From assembly GCA_009692105.1 (NCBI GenBank), contig SHZS01000005.1, positions 1 to 64,000 on the forward strand: a DNA stretch of 64,000 nt. The letters run 5' to 3'. The position numbers and the translations under genes were made by a program. Shown piece by piece: positions 1-8,140 of this stretch. The notes below the pieces were generated by a model. It was not told the origin of the DNA. It saw nothing but the letters and a program-made list of their open reading frames with translations, and ran no database searches. The stretch comes from Gemmatimonadota bacterium. Lineage in GTDB: Bacteria; Gemmatimonadota; Gemmatimonadetes; Longimicrobiales; Gaopeijiaceae. Position 1 is the first letter of the stretch; the number at the start of each line of letters is the position of its first letter.

Positions 1-1915
1 GGGGACCCTTGGGTGGAACCCCATTCGGCCACTAGCCCTGTGGACGGTACGGTGGGCTGTCGGGGTGTGGAGACGGTTCCGTGAGGCCCGAGCGGCGGCC
101 CGAGAAACGGCCAGAGTTGCTGCGGAGATCGCGGCCGCGGCCGGCCTGGACGACGCAGCGGAGGCCGCCCCGCCCGAAGCTTCCTTGGAAGTGCGAGTCC
201 TGCCTCCGGACGAAGAAGCCCTCCAGGACGAGGAGGCGGTCGACGCGGAGGGCGCGCGCGCAACCGCTGGGGGCGCTGATGCGGGTGCTTGGGTCGCGGT
301 CACGCGGCGGTCGTTGCGGGAACCTTTGCGCAACCGCCTCCTTCCGGACCCGCGCGATCCGAGGGAGCTCGCGGGCGACGAGCTTCCCCCGCTCGACCTC
401 CTGTCCGAACCGACGCACCCGAGCCGCGGGGAGATGGAACGCGACCTGGACCAGCTGGGAAAGGTCTTGATCGAGAAGCTCCGGAGCTTCGGTGTGGAGA
501 GCGAGCTCGGAGGCCGGACCACCGGGCCGGTCGTGACGCAGTTCGAGGTGATCCCCGCCCCGGGCGTGAAGGTGAACAAGATCGCGAACCTGGACCGGGA
601 CCTGGCCCTCGCGATGCGGGCGAAGACAGTGCGGATCGTGGCGCCCATTCCAGGAAAGGGAGCTGTGGGGGTCGAAATCCCGAACCCCGTCCCGTTCACG
701 GTTCAGGTCCGGGAGATCCTGGAGAGCCCCGCGTTCATGAAATCCCAGGCCGAACTTCCCCTGGCCCTCGGGAAGGATCTCCATGGGGAGCCCTACGTCG
801 CGGACCTCACGCGGATGCCCCATGCCCTGATAGCGGGTGCTACGGGATCGGGGAAGTCGGTCTGCCTGAACACGATCATCACGTCGCTCGTCTACCGGCA
901 CACTCCGGAGACGCTCCGGCTCCTCCTCATCGACCCGAAGATGGTTGAGCTCTCGACGTACGCGGACCTTCCACATCTCCGCCACCCGGTCGTCACCGAT
1001 CCGAGGGATGCGGCGGGAGTCCTCAAATGGACGACGCTCGAGATGGAGCGGCGCTATGCCCTCCTGTCTGAGAACGGGGTGCGATCGATCGGTGAGTTCA
1101 ACCGAAGGGTGAGGAAGGGGGTGCCGATCCGGAGCCCTACCCCGCAGGGCGAGGAAGGGGACCCGGATCGCTGGATCTACCGGGAGGGGGTGCTCCCGTT
1201 CGTGGTGCTCGTCGTGGACGAGCTTGCGGACCTCATGATGACCGTGCAGAGCGAGATAGAGAAACCGCTCACCTTGCTCGCGCAGAAGGCGCGCGCGATC
1301 GGCCTCCACCTCATCGTTGCGACACAGCGTCCGTCGGTGAACGTGATCACGGGGCTGATCAAGGCAAACTTCCCGTGCCGGATGGCGTTCCGCGTTGCGT
1401 CCAAGATCGACTCCCGAACGATCCTGGATCAGAACGGGGCCGATGCGCTCCTGGGCGACGGCGACATGCTGTTCCTCCCACCTGGACAGAGCGAGCCGGT
1501 CCGGATCCAGGGAGCGTTCATCTCGACCGAAGAGACCGAGCACCTCCTCGACTGGTACCGCGACCTGAGGGATCGGAAGCTCGCCGCAGGAAAGGAGCCC
1601 TACGGCGTGGCGACCGAGGAGGATATTCTCGAGGTCGTGCGCGCCCGGGAGGCCGAGGATGGAGGCGAGGACGCTGGAGCGCTCAGCGGGAAGTGGGACG
1701 ATCTGTTCCGAGAGGCGGCGGAGATCTGTATTCGCTCCCAACAGGGCTCGACGTCCCTCCTTCAGCGGAGGCTCAAGATCGGGTACGGCCGCGCGGCGAG
1801 GATCGTGGACCAAATGCACGAAGCGGGAGTCCTCGGCCCTCCGGACGGGTCGAGGCCGCGGGAGATCCTGATGTCGCTGGATCAGCTGGAGCGGATGCTT
1901 TCACCGGGGGGGTGA
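1..1915 (+). CDS. ftsK: DNA translocase FtsK (5' end outside the window)
   Basis: Septal DNA translocase that pumps chromosome ends toward dif during division. The reading frame is open back to the first base, and codons before the GTG at 65 encode a Trp-rich stretch like the end of an FtsK membrane region, so the gene very probably starts upstream. An acidic linker is followed by the motor domain with Walker A GATGSGKS near base 835 and Walker B around base 1210 (VVLVVDELADLMM). A C-terminal gamma winged helix (about bases 1690-1890) would read polar sequences on DNA. FtsK is often followed directly by lolA; here mazEF and an FKBP gene lie between them. Confidence 0.95.
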   Translation, partial: GTLGWNPIRPLALWTVRWAVGVWRRFREARAAARETARVAAEIAAAAGLDDAAEAAPPEASLEVRVLPPDEEALQDEEAVDAEGARATAGGADAGAWVAVTRRSLREPLRNRLLPDPRDPRELAGDELPPLDLLSEPTHPSRGEMERDLDQLGKVLIEKLRSFGVESELGGRTTGPVVTQFEVIPAPGVKVNKIANLDRDLALAMRAKTVRIVAPIPGKGAVGVEIPNPVPFTVQVREILESPAFMKSQAELPLALGKDLHGEPYVADLTRMPHALIAGATGSGKSVCLNTIITSLVYRHTPETLRLLLIDPKMVELSTYADLPHLRHPVVTDPRDAAGVLKWTTLEMERRYALLSENGVRSIGEFNRRVRKGVPIRSPTPQGEEGDPDRWIYREGVLPFVVLVVDELADLMMTVQSEIEKPLTLLAQKARAIGLHLIVATQRPSVNVITGLIKANFPCRMAFRVASKIDSRTILDQNGADALLGDGDMLFLPPGQSEPVRIQGAFISTEETEHLLDWYRDLRDRKLAAGKEPYGVATEEDILEVVRAREAEDGGEDAGALSGKWDDLFREAAEICIRSQQGSTSLLQRRLKIGYGRAARIVDQMHEAGVLGPPDGSRPREILMSLDQLERMLSPGG

Positions 1916-1945
1916 GGGGGGGCGTTCCAAGGTGCTGCCGGCGCG

Positions 1946-1974
1946 TTGCCCTGCTGGATGTGGTGGGATATACT
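1946..1974 (+). promoter_or_regulatory. Predicted sigma70-type promoter of mazEF
   Basis: TTGCCC (1946-1951) and TATACT (1969-1974) are separated by 17 bp, a good housekeeping-promoter match in a GC-rich background, 32 bp before the mazE ATG. The short repeats CTTCGG just downstream could be part of an antitoxin operator, but I cannot assign that. Confidence 0.55.
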
Positions 1975-2006
1975 TCGGCTATCCTTCGGAGGCCGGAGGC
2001 CAAACG

Positions 2007-2255
2007 ATGATCACCAAGATCCAGAAATGGGGGAATAGCCAGGGACTGCGATTAAGCAAGACCCTGCTGTCGGACGCCGACATTGATGTCGGCGATTCCG
2101 TTGACGTGGCGATACACAAGGGCGCCTTGGTAGTGACCCCTGTGCGGCGCGTGCGGGGCGGACACGACCTGCGCGATCTTGTGCGCCGTATCCCGAAGGG
2201 GTACAAACATGCCGACCTTGACTGGGGCGCCCCAGTTGGCCGTGAGGTGTGGTAG
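2007..2255 (+). CDS. mazE: MazE-type antitoxin (AbrB/SpoVT fold)
   Basis: 82-residue antitoxin expected to bind and neutralise the adjacent MazF and to repress the operon. The N-terminal half (MITKIQKWGNSQGLRL) is the classic MazE/AbrB swapped-hairpin DNA-binding motif; the C-terminal tail would wrap the toxin. I chose the ATG at 2007 because it follows a GGAGG-rich stretch and starts right at the conserved domain; an upstream extension to 1932 would cross the predicted promoter. The stop abuts the mazF ATG with no gap. A perfect 9-bp inverted repeat lies inside the gene at 2076-2095. Confidence 0.9.
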   Translation: MITKIQKWGNSQGLRLSKTLLSDADIDVGDSVDVAIHKGALVVTPVRRVRGGHDLRDLVRRIPKGYKHADLDWGAPVGREVW

Positions 2256-2603
2256 ATGGCGGACTATGTCCCTCGGAAGGGAGAGCTAATCACCCTCACG
2301 TTCGACCCGCAGTCAGGGCACGAGCAACGGGGGCGTCGTCCTGCCCTCGTTGTCAGCAACGACTTGTTCAATAAGCATACCGGTCTCTGCATCGCGTGTC
2401 CGATTATCAATACGCCCCGTGACTACCCGTTCCATGTGGCAATCCCAGCAGGCGAAGGCGTTACCGGGGTCGTCATGGTGGAGCAGGTGAAGTCGATCGA
2501 CTTCCGGTCCCGGAAGGCGAGGCGACTCGGGAAAGTATCGGCAGAAATGCTTGACCAGGTGTTGTCGATCCTGGATGCATGCATCTATGAGAGACCGGGA
2601 TGA
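2256..2603 (+). CDS. mazF: MazF-family endoribonuclease toxin
   Basis: 115-residue MazF/PemK-type toxin that would cleave mRNA at short sequence motifs when free of MazE. The conserved start (PRKGELITLTFDPQSGHEQRGRRPALVVS) carries the GxEQxxxRPALV loop of the family, followed by a CPIIN beta strand and the VxVEQVKSIDFRxR segment. Length is normal for the family and the frame is intact, so the pair is probably functional. It is translationally coupled to mazE. Confidence 0.92.
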   Translation: MADYVPRKGELITLTFDPQSGHEQRGRRPALVVSNDLFNKHTGLCIACPIINTPRDYPFHVAIPAGEGVTGVVMVEQVKSIDFRSRKARRLGKVSAEMLDQVLSILDACIYERPG

Positions 2604-2669
2604 TGCCTCACCCCGAGTGGCAGGAGCTGCAACTGGACCGCGGGGCTCAAGAACTAGTCAGCAGGTCCG

Positions 2670-2701
2670 GCGGGGCGGGCAGCAAGCCCGAGGCGCCCCG
2701 C
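2670..2701. terminator. GC-rich hairpin between convergent mazF and FKBP genes
   Basis: GCGGGGC (2670-2676) pairs with GCCCCGC (2695-2701), enclosing an inner GGGC/GCCC stem with loop AGCAA. There is no T-tract, so it is a structural candidate for a two-way terminator at the junction of convergent genes rather than a textbook intrinsic one. Confidence 0.4.
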
Positions 2702-2711
2702 TCCAGGGTGT

Positions 2712-3677
2712 TCAGTTCACCGAGAGGAGCTCCACCCGGAATATCAGGACTGCGTTCGGAGGGATCGTGGGGGCAGCGCCCTGCGCCCCGTATCCGAGCT
2801 GCGATGGGATCACGAGGATGCGACGACCCCCCACCCTCATTCCCGGGACTCCCTGGTCCCATCCGACGATCACGTCACCCGCCCCGAGCGTGAAGTTGAA
2901 GGGTCCGCGCCCGACGCTCGTGTCGAAGGTCATCCCACTGGGGGCATAACCCGTGTAGTCGACGTTCACCTGCCGTCCCGAGGTGGCCTCGGCTCCTCCG
3001 CCCACGACTTCGTCATAGTAGAGGAGGCCGGAAGGGAGGCTCAGGAGCCGAGAGAGGTCGATTCCGAGCGTTGGGGCGAGTGGGAGGGAGCGCAGGTCCA
3101 CGCTTGCCGCCGCGGGCGCCGAGCCCTCCGGGTTGGCTGCATTCCCGCCCGCGTCGTCGCTCACCGCGATGAGCTCCAACCGGAACACCAGGACCGCGTT
3201 CGGAGGGATCGTGCCCCCGCCCGCGCCCCGCGCCCCGTAGGCGAGGTGCGGTGGAATCACCAGGATGCGACGACCGCCCACCTTCATCCCCGGGATCCCC
3301 TGGTCCCATCCGGCGATCACCTCGCCCTTCCCGATCGTCACGCGTATGGGCTCACGTCCGACGCTGCTGTCGAAGGTCGTCCCATCGGGGTGATAGCCTG
3401 TGTACTGGACGCTTACCGCCTTTCCCGAGGCGGCCTCGGCCCCTTCGCCCACGAGATCGTCAAAGTAGAGGAGGCCGGAGGGAAGGCTCTGGAACCGGGC
3501 AAGGTTGATTCCGAGCTCTGGCGCGTACGGGAGGGACCGCGGGTCCACTCTCGCCTCGCCCCCGGTGCCGGCGACCGAGCCCTCGGGGTTGGCCGCATCC
3601 CCGCCCGCGGAGCCTTCACCGCAGGCGCCGAGGAGCAGAAGAAGCGGAGCGAAGAGGACGATCGAAGAGGTGCGCAT
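2712..3677 (-). CDS. Lipoprotein with two FKBP-type peptidyl-prolyl isomerase domains
   Basis: 321-residue predicted lipoprotein with tandem FKBP domains (about residues 65-190 and 200-321), likely a periplasmic folding helper. The start at 3677 gives a signal peptide with lipobox LLGAC; the reading frame extends 110 codons further upstream, but that sequence is Arg/Gly-rich and unlike protein. Both domains keep the FKBP landmarks: YTGY, TFDSS or TFDTS, GWDQG, GM(K/R)VGGRR, AYG or GYG, IPPNAVL. Each is preceded by the same LGI(N/D)L...LPSGLLY lead-in, and the two halves are alike at the DNA level, so the gene grew by internal duplication. A single-domain relative lies at 43971. Confidence 0.88.
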   Translation of the reverse strand: MRTSSIVLFAPLLLLLGACGEGSAGGDAANPEGSVAGTGGEARVDPRSLPYAPELGINLARFQSLPSGLLYFDDLVGEGAEAASGKAVSVQYTGYHPDGTTFDSSVGREPIRVTIGKGEVIAGWDQGIPGMKVGGRRILVIPPHLAYGARGAGGGTIPPNAVLVFRLELIAVSDDAGGNAANPEGSAPAAASVDLRSLPLAPTLGIDLSRLLSLPSGLLYYDEVVGGGAEATSGRQVNVDYTGYAPSGMTFDTSVGRGPFNFTLGAGDVIVGWDQGVPGMRVGGRRILVIPSQLGYGAQGAAPTIPPNAVLIFRVELLSVN

Positions 3678-3877
3678 GTCGGAGAACTTCTCCCGCGGAA
3701 CGAGCCGGTCAAGACCCCGGGCGGAACGCCGTACGGAACGCTTGGGTTCGGCCGGCCAGTGAACGATCCCGTCGGCGCGCGTGTACACGGAGGAAGGCGA
3801 GAGGGTTTCACCGCCTCGATCCCGGCCGATGCGTGGCCCCCCGACCTTCACTCCCAGCCAGCGGCCGAGCCCAACGC

Positions 3878-4543
3878 ATGGTTGCTCTACTGCCCCGCGG
3901 CCGAGTTGCGTGCGCCTTCGCCCTCGTGGCGCTCGCTCCTCCGTGCGCGGTTCTTGCCCAGGACGCTGTGACGGTCTTGGAGCGCGCCGCCGCCCGCTAT
4001 GAGGCACTGGACGCCTTCTGCGCGGACTTCCGTCAGGAGATCGACGTCACCCTCCTCCGCGAGACGACCCGGAGCCGGGGGGAGCTGTGCCAGGCGCGCT
4101 CCGATCGCTTCGAGATGCGGTTCAGCGATCCCGCTGGGGACCGGCTGGTGGCCGATGGCGCGTACCTCTGGGTGTACTTCCCGAGCATGGACGACGGACA
4201 GGTCGTTCGGTCGACGCTCGCCGCTGGCGAGGGTCGCTACGACCTCCACCATGAGTTTCTTTCGGACCCTGGCCGACGGTACGCCGCGCAGCTCGACGGG
4301 CGCGAGATCGTGGAGGGGAGGGAGTGCTATGTTCTCGCCATGACGCCGCTCGTCCCCTCTCCCTATCGTCACGCCCAGGTCTGGATCGACCGGAGCGACT
4401 TTCTCATCCGGAAGCTCGTGATCCTCGAGGAGTCGGAGTCCATTCGCACCCTGGAGCTCTCGAACGTCCGGTTGAACCCGCGCCTCGACGAGGCGCGCTT
4501 CCGCTTCGAGCCTCCGCCTGGGGTCCAGGTGATCGCGCGATGA
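3878..4543 (+). CDS. lolA: Outer-membrane lipoprotein carrier LolA
   Basis: Periplasmic chaperone that carries lipoproteins from the inner-membrane LolCDE complex to the outer membrane. The ATG at 3878 gives a clean signal peptide (VACAFALVALAPPCAVLAQD); a GTG 45 bp upstream is also in frame but adds a poor leader. The mature part shows the LolA pattern: an N-terminal helix with FCADFRQEI, FRMRFSDPAGDRLVADG-like strands (FEMRFSDPAGDRLVADGAYLWVY here is the family signature region), and a C-terminal beta strand with RLNPxxDxxxFxFxPPxGV. Presence of lolA and lnt together supports a two-membrane envelope. Confidence 0.88.
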   Translation: MVALLPRGRVACAFALVALAPPCAVLAQDAVTVLERAAARYEALDAFCADFRQEIDVTLLRETTRSRGELCQARSDRFEMRFSDPAGDRLVADGAYLWVYFPSMDDGQVVRSTLAAGEGRYDLHHEFLSDPGRRYAAQLDGREIVEGRECYVLAMTPLVPSPYRHAQVWIDRSDFLIRKLVILEESESIRTLELSNVRLNPRLDEARFRFEPPPGVQVIAR

Positions 4544-4566
4544 CGGACCTTCGCGCTATGACTGCT

Positions 4567-4602
4567 GGTTGCCTGAGGCCGGTCGGTTGCCTGAGGCCGG
4601 TG
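4567..4602 (+). repeat. 18-bp tandem duplication in front of rimO
   Basis: GGTTGCCTGAGGCCGGTC at 4567-4584 is repeated at 4585-4602 with a change only in the last base. It lies between lolA and rimO and supplies extra in-frame TTG codons that make the rimO start ambiguous. Confidence 0.9.
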
Positions 4603-4607
4603 CGCAC

Positions 4608-6128
4608 GTGACGACCGGGCGCCTCCGGACCCGGAACCTCCCGGTCTTTCCCGTCACCCGAGACCCCGTGCGCCCGCAGGTCCCGAGGGACGTGAAGGCG
4701 GTTACCTCGCACATCGATCCGGCGGGTCCTCGGGACGGACTCCGGATCTGCCTCGTGACTCTCGGCTGCGACAAGAACACCGTGGACTCCGAGAGGATGA
4801 TGGCTGCGCTCGTGGGGCACGGAGCGCGAGTCTCGTCCGGCGTGGAGGGCGCCGAGGTCGTCGTGATCAACACCTGCGGCTTCATCGAGGCGGCGAAGGA
4901 GGAATCGGTCGAGACGATCCTCGAGGCGTGTGCGCTCAAGGCCGAGGGCGAGGTTCGCGCGGTGGTGGCCGTCGGGTGCCTCGTCCAGCGGTACAAGGAG
5001 GAGCTGTCCCAGGAGATCCCCGAAGTAGACCTCTTCCTCGGGCTTACAGAGATGGGCCGCCTGGTGCCGGAGCTCCGAGCGCGCGGGCTCCTGGACCCGG
5101 ACTTCGCGTTCGTCTCGAACATGGAGCTCCCCCTCCGGATCCTCTCGACCGACACCCCCCATACCTCCTATCTCAAGATTTCTGAGGGGTGTGACCACAG
5201 CTGCGCGTTCTGCGCGATCCCTCACATGCGGGGGCTCCATCGGTCGGCTCCCGTCGAGGAGCTCGTTCGGGAGGCGAGGGAGCTCGAGGCGCGAGGCGTG
5301 AAGGAGCTGAATGTGATCTCCCAGGACACGACGTGGTACGGCCGGGACCTCCAGCGCGCCGCCGGCGGACCGTCCGGTCGCCGCGCCGCCCCGGGCTCCG
5401 CCCGCCCCCCCCTCCTCCCCGACCTTCTCCGGGCCCTCCTGGATGGTACTTCCGTCCCCTGGTACCGTCTTTTCTACATGTACCCTTCCGGCATCACACG
5501 CGAGATGGTCGATCTCATCGCCTCCGAGCCCCGCATCCTTCCCTACCTGGACATGCCGATCCAACACGGGAGCGATTCGGTCCTGAAGCGCATGAGGCGC
5601 CCCGAGCGCCAGGCCACGATCCGGGAGCGCGCAGAGTCACTGCGCGCGGCGATCCCCGACCTGGTGCTCCGGACCACCGTGATCGTCGGCTTCCCGGGTG
5701 AAACCGAGACCGAGTTCGGTGAGATGCTCGAGCTCCTCGAGGAGGTCCGCTTCGAGCGGGTGGGTGCGTTTCCCTATTCCGTCGAGGATGGGACGCCCGC
5801 CGCGACGATGGGGGGTCAGCTATCCGATGCGGAGAAGCGGGACCGCCTGGAGGCCGTAATGGACACGCAGCGAGAGATCTCTCGCGAGAGGAACGAGGAG
5901 CTCGTGGGGCGGCGGGAGCTCCTGCTGGTGGACCGGCTCCTGGACGAGGACCCGGACTTCTCGGTTGAGGGGCGGACCCGAGGGCAAGCCATCGAAGTGG
6001 ACGGCGTGACGAGAGTGGTTGCCGTGGAGGGGGCCGAGCGGGGGCTGGGGCTCACGCCGGGCGCCTTCGTCGAGGTGGAGATCCAGGACGCCTCCGAGTA
6101 CGACCTCATGGCGAGGGTGATCGGTTGA
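4608..6128 (+). CDS. rimO: Ribosomal protein S12 methylthiotransferase RimO
   Basis: Radical-SAM enzyme that adds a methylthio group to an aspartate of ribosomal protein S12. The N-terminal UPF0004 domain has LVTLGCDKN and NTCGFI, giving Cys ligands of the first cluster together with GCLVQRY. The radical-SAM motif is CDHSCAFCAIP (CxxxCxxC), and a C-terminal TRAM domain lies near the end (EGRTRGQAIEVDG onward). The start is uncertain: TTG 4569, GTG 4608 and GTG 4692 are in frame, and family homology begins only at about 4740. A Gly/Ala/Pro-rich insert near bases 5360-5410 is unusual but in frame. Downstream hemL starts after a 19-bp gap. Confidence 0.94.
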   Translation: MTTGRLRTRNLPVFPVTRDPVRPQVPRDVKAVTSHIDPAGPRDGLRICLVTLGCDKNTVDSERMMAALVGHGARVSSGVEGAEVVVINTCGFIEAAKEESVETILEACALKAEGEVRAVVAVGCLVQRYKEELSQEIPEVDLFLGLTEMGRLVPELRARGLLDPDFAFVSNMELPLRILSTDTPHTSYLKISEGCDHSCAFCAIPHMRGLHRSAPVEELVREARELEARGVKELNVISQDTTWYGRDLQRAAGGPSGRRAAPGSARPPLLPDLLRALLDGTSVPWYRLFYMYPSGITREMVDLIASEPRILPYLDMPIQHGSDSVLKRMRRPERQATIRERAESLRAAIPDLVLRTTVIVGFPGETETEFGEMLELLEEVRFERVGAFPYSVEDGTPAATMGGQLSDAEKRDRLEAVMDTQREISRERNEELVGRRELLLVDRLLDEDPDFSVEGRTRGQAIEVDGVTRVVAVEGAERGLGLTPGAFVEVEIQDASEYDLMARVIG

Positions 6129-6147
6129 GAGGCGGAGCGGGTTCCCC

Positions 6148-7419
6148 GTGACCGATCTCTGGGCCCGAGCGCAGAAGGTCCTTCCCGGCGGCGTGAACTC
6201 GCCCGTCCGCTCCTTTAAGTCGGTCGGGGGAGAACCATTTTTCACGGCCCGGGGCGACGGCGCCTACCTCGAGGACACGGAGGGCCGCCGGTACGTCGAT
6301 TACGTGCTCTCCTGGGGCCCGCTCATCCTGGGCCACGGACACCCCGCCGTGGTCGCGGCGCTCCAGGAACAGATCTCGAAGGGAACGACCTACGGCACGC
6401 CGACGCTGGGGGAAGTGGAGCTCGCCGAGCGGCTCGTCCGTCTCGTACCGGGGATCGAGATGGTGCGCCTGGTCAGCTCCGGCACGGAGGCCACGATGAG
6501 CGCCCTCCGCCTTGCCCGTGCATATACCGGACGGTCCCGCTTCCTCAAGTTCACCGGTGGCTACCACGGGCACGCCGATCCATTTCTTGCCGCGGCGGGA
6601 AGCGGTGTCGCAACCCTCGGCCTCCCCAACTCCCCCGGGGTTCCCGAAGACGCGGTGAAGGATACCGTTCTCCTTCCCTTCAACGACCTAGACGCGGTGG
6701 CGGAGCTCTTCAAGCGCCACGGGCGCGAGCTGGCGGCGGTCTTCATCGAGCCGGTCATGGGGAATGTGGGGCTGATCCCTCCCGAGCCGGGGTTCCTCGA
6801 GGAGTTGAGGGAGCTCACGGAGAAGCATCGTGCGCTCCTCGTCTTCGACGAAGTCATGACCGGATTCCGGGTGGGGCTCCAGGGCGCACAGGGACGCTTC
6901 GGCATCATCCCCGATCTGACCACGCTCGGGAAGGTGATCGGTGGCGGTCTTCCCGTCGGGGCCTTTGGGGGAAAGCGGGAGGTCATGGAGCGAATAGCCC
7001 CTCTGGGCCCGGTCTATCAGGCGGGCACTCTATCGGGGAATCCGCTCGCCACCGCCGCCGGGAATGCCCAGCTCGCGTGGCTCGAGGAGCACGACCCCTT
7101 TGAGGAGCTCGAGCGCTACGCCCGTCGCCTCGTGGACGGGATCCTTCAGGCCCTCAAAGGCGCGGGAATCTCCGCCTGTGGGACGGCGATCGGCTCCATG
7201 TGGGGAATCTTCCTCCATCCCGGCCCCGTTCGCTCCTTCGAAGAGGCACAGAAGGCGGATGTCGTGCGCTTCAACCGATTCCATAAGGAGATGCTCGACC
7301 GGGGCATCTTCCTCGCTCCCTCCGCCTTCGAGGCGGGATTCGTCTCGGTCCGGCACGGAGAGACCGAGCTCCAGTTGACCCTCGATGCTGCCCGTGCGGC
7401 GGCGGAGGCCGTGGCATGA
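6148..7419 (+). CDS. hemL: Glutamate-1-semialdehyde 2,1-aminomutase
   Basis: PLP enzyme that converts glutamate-1-semialdehyde to 5-aminolevulinate in the C5 route of tetrapyrrole synthesis. Recognised from the full-length 423-residue class III aminotransferase fold with the HemL-typical start (ARAQKVLPGGVNSPVRSFKSVGG), SSGTEATMSALRLAR, KFTGGYHGHAD, and the PLP lysine in TTLGKVIGGGLPVGAFGG. The start is a GTG right after rimO. The stop overlaps the next start as ATGA, so it is probably co-translated with the outer-membrane-like gene. Confidence 0.95.
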   Translation: MTDLWARAQKVLPGGVNSPVRSFKSVGGEPFFTARGDGAYLEDTEGRRYVDYVLSWGPLILGHGHPAVVAALQEQISKGTTYGTPTLGEVELAERLVRLVPGIEMVRLVSSGTEATMSALRLARAYTGRSRFLKFTGGYHGHADPFLAAAGSGVATLGLPNSPGVPEDAVKDTVLLPFNDLDAVAELFKRHGRELAAVFIEPVMGNVGLIPPEPGFLEELRELTEKHRALLVFDEVMTGFRVGLQGAQGRFGIIPDLTTLGKVIGGGLPVGAFGGKREVMERIAPLGPVYQAGTLSGNPLATAAGNAQLAWLEEHDPFEELERYARRLVDGILQALKGAGISACGTAIGSMWGIFLHPGPVRSFEEAQKADVVRFNRFHKEMLDRGIFLAPSAFEAGFVSVRHGETELQLTLDAARAAAEAVA

Positions 7420-8117
7420 GATGGTGTGAAGCCGGATCGGGGGCGGTGGCTCGCATGGCCATCGCGCTGCTCCTCGCCGCCATGGTCCTTGCTGCCGCCG
7501 TCCCGGGCCGGGCGGCTGCCCAGGGGCTCTCAAACCTCGATTACGAGTACCTCTCCTTCCGCGGGGTCATGTTGGACGGCGGGAAGATCTTCCCCTCGAA
7601 GGTGGATCCGACCTGGACGATCGGAGGTCGGATCGACCTCGGCTTCCTGGCTCCGGGCGTTCGCGTGGCCGTCGGCTTGAACCACTGGTCTTCGACGCTG
7701 GTTCGGAAAGAGGTGGGAGCGCTGGAGACCCGTGTGGACGAGCTGATTCTCGAACAGACGGGCCAGACCACCAACGTGAGCCTCGGCGAGATCACATGGG
7801 CCGACACCGCGATCCACGCGGACGTGCACATGATGTGGCGGGTCCCCTTCGGGCTCCTGACGTACGCGGGGATGGGATGGAGCGGGCACGTGCTCCGCGG
7901 GAGCGGGCCTGCCATTGACGGCACCTTCGTCGAGGATCTGCTCGATTCCGTGCGGGCGGGGTTGAATGTCCACGCGGGGGTCGAGTTTCCCATTGATCGG
8001 CGCTTCCGCCTCGTAAGCGAGGCGCGCTACGAGGTCCTGGAGGACCTGACCTACCTTCAGCTTCGGGCCGGCGGTCAGTTCACCTTCGGAGCGCTCGCAC
8101 CGGGTGAGGAGCCGTAG
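7416..8117 (+). CDS. Predicted outer-membrane beta-barrel protein of unknown function
   Basis: 233 residues. A long N-terminal signal peptide (MAIALLLAAMVLAAAV... ending near AAAQ at residue 36) is followed by alternating hydrophobic strands, glycine turns and many aromatic residues, ending in a strand with a C-terminal aromatic (QLRAGGQFTFGAL), the look of a small 8-stranded barrel. I do not recognise a named family. It overlaps hemL by 4 bp and sits 24 bp before lnt, so it is in an envelope/haem operon, but no substrate can be inferred. Confidence 0.75.
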   Translation: MRWCEAGSGAVARMAIALLLAAMVLAAAVPGRAAAQGLSNLDYEYLSFRGVMLDGGKIFPSKVDPTWTIGGRIDLGFLAPGVRVAVGLNHWSSTLVRKEVGALETRVDELILEQTGQTTNVSLGEITWADTAIHADVHMMWRVPFGLLTYAGMGWSGHVLRGSGPAIDGTFVEDLLDSVRAGLNVHAGVEFPIDRRFRLVSEARYEVLEDLTYLQLRAGGQFTFGALAPGEEP

Positions 8118-8140
8118 GCGGTCGACGTTCGCCGCCGCCC

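Noticed and set aside
32-1819. 595-codon open frame antisense to ftsK
   Set aside because: Same antisense effect; no domain, and ftsK is certain.
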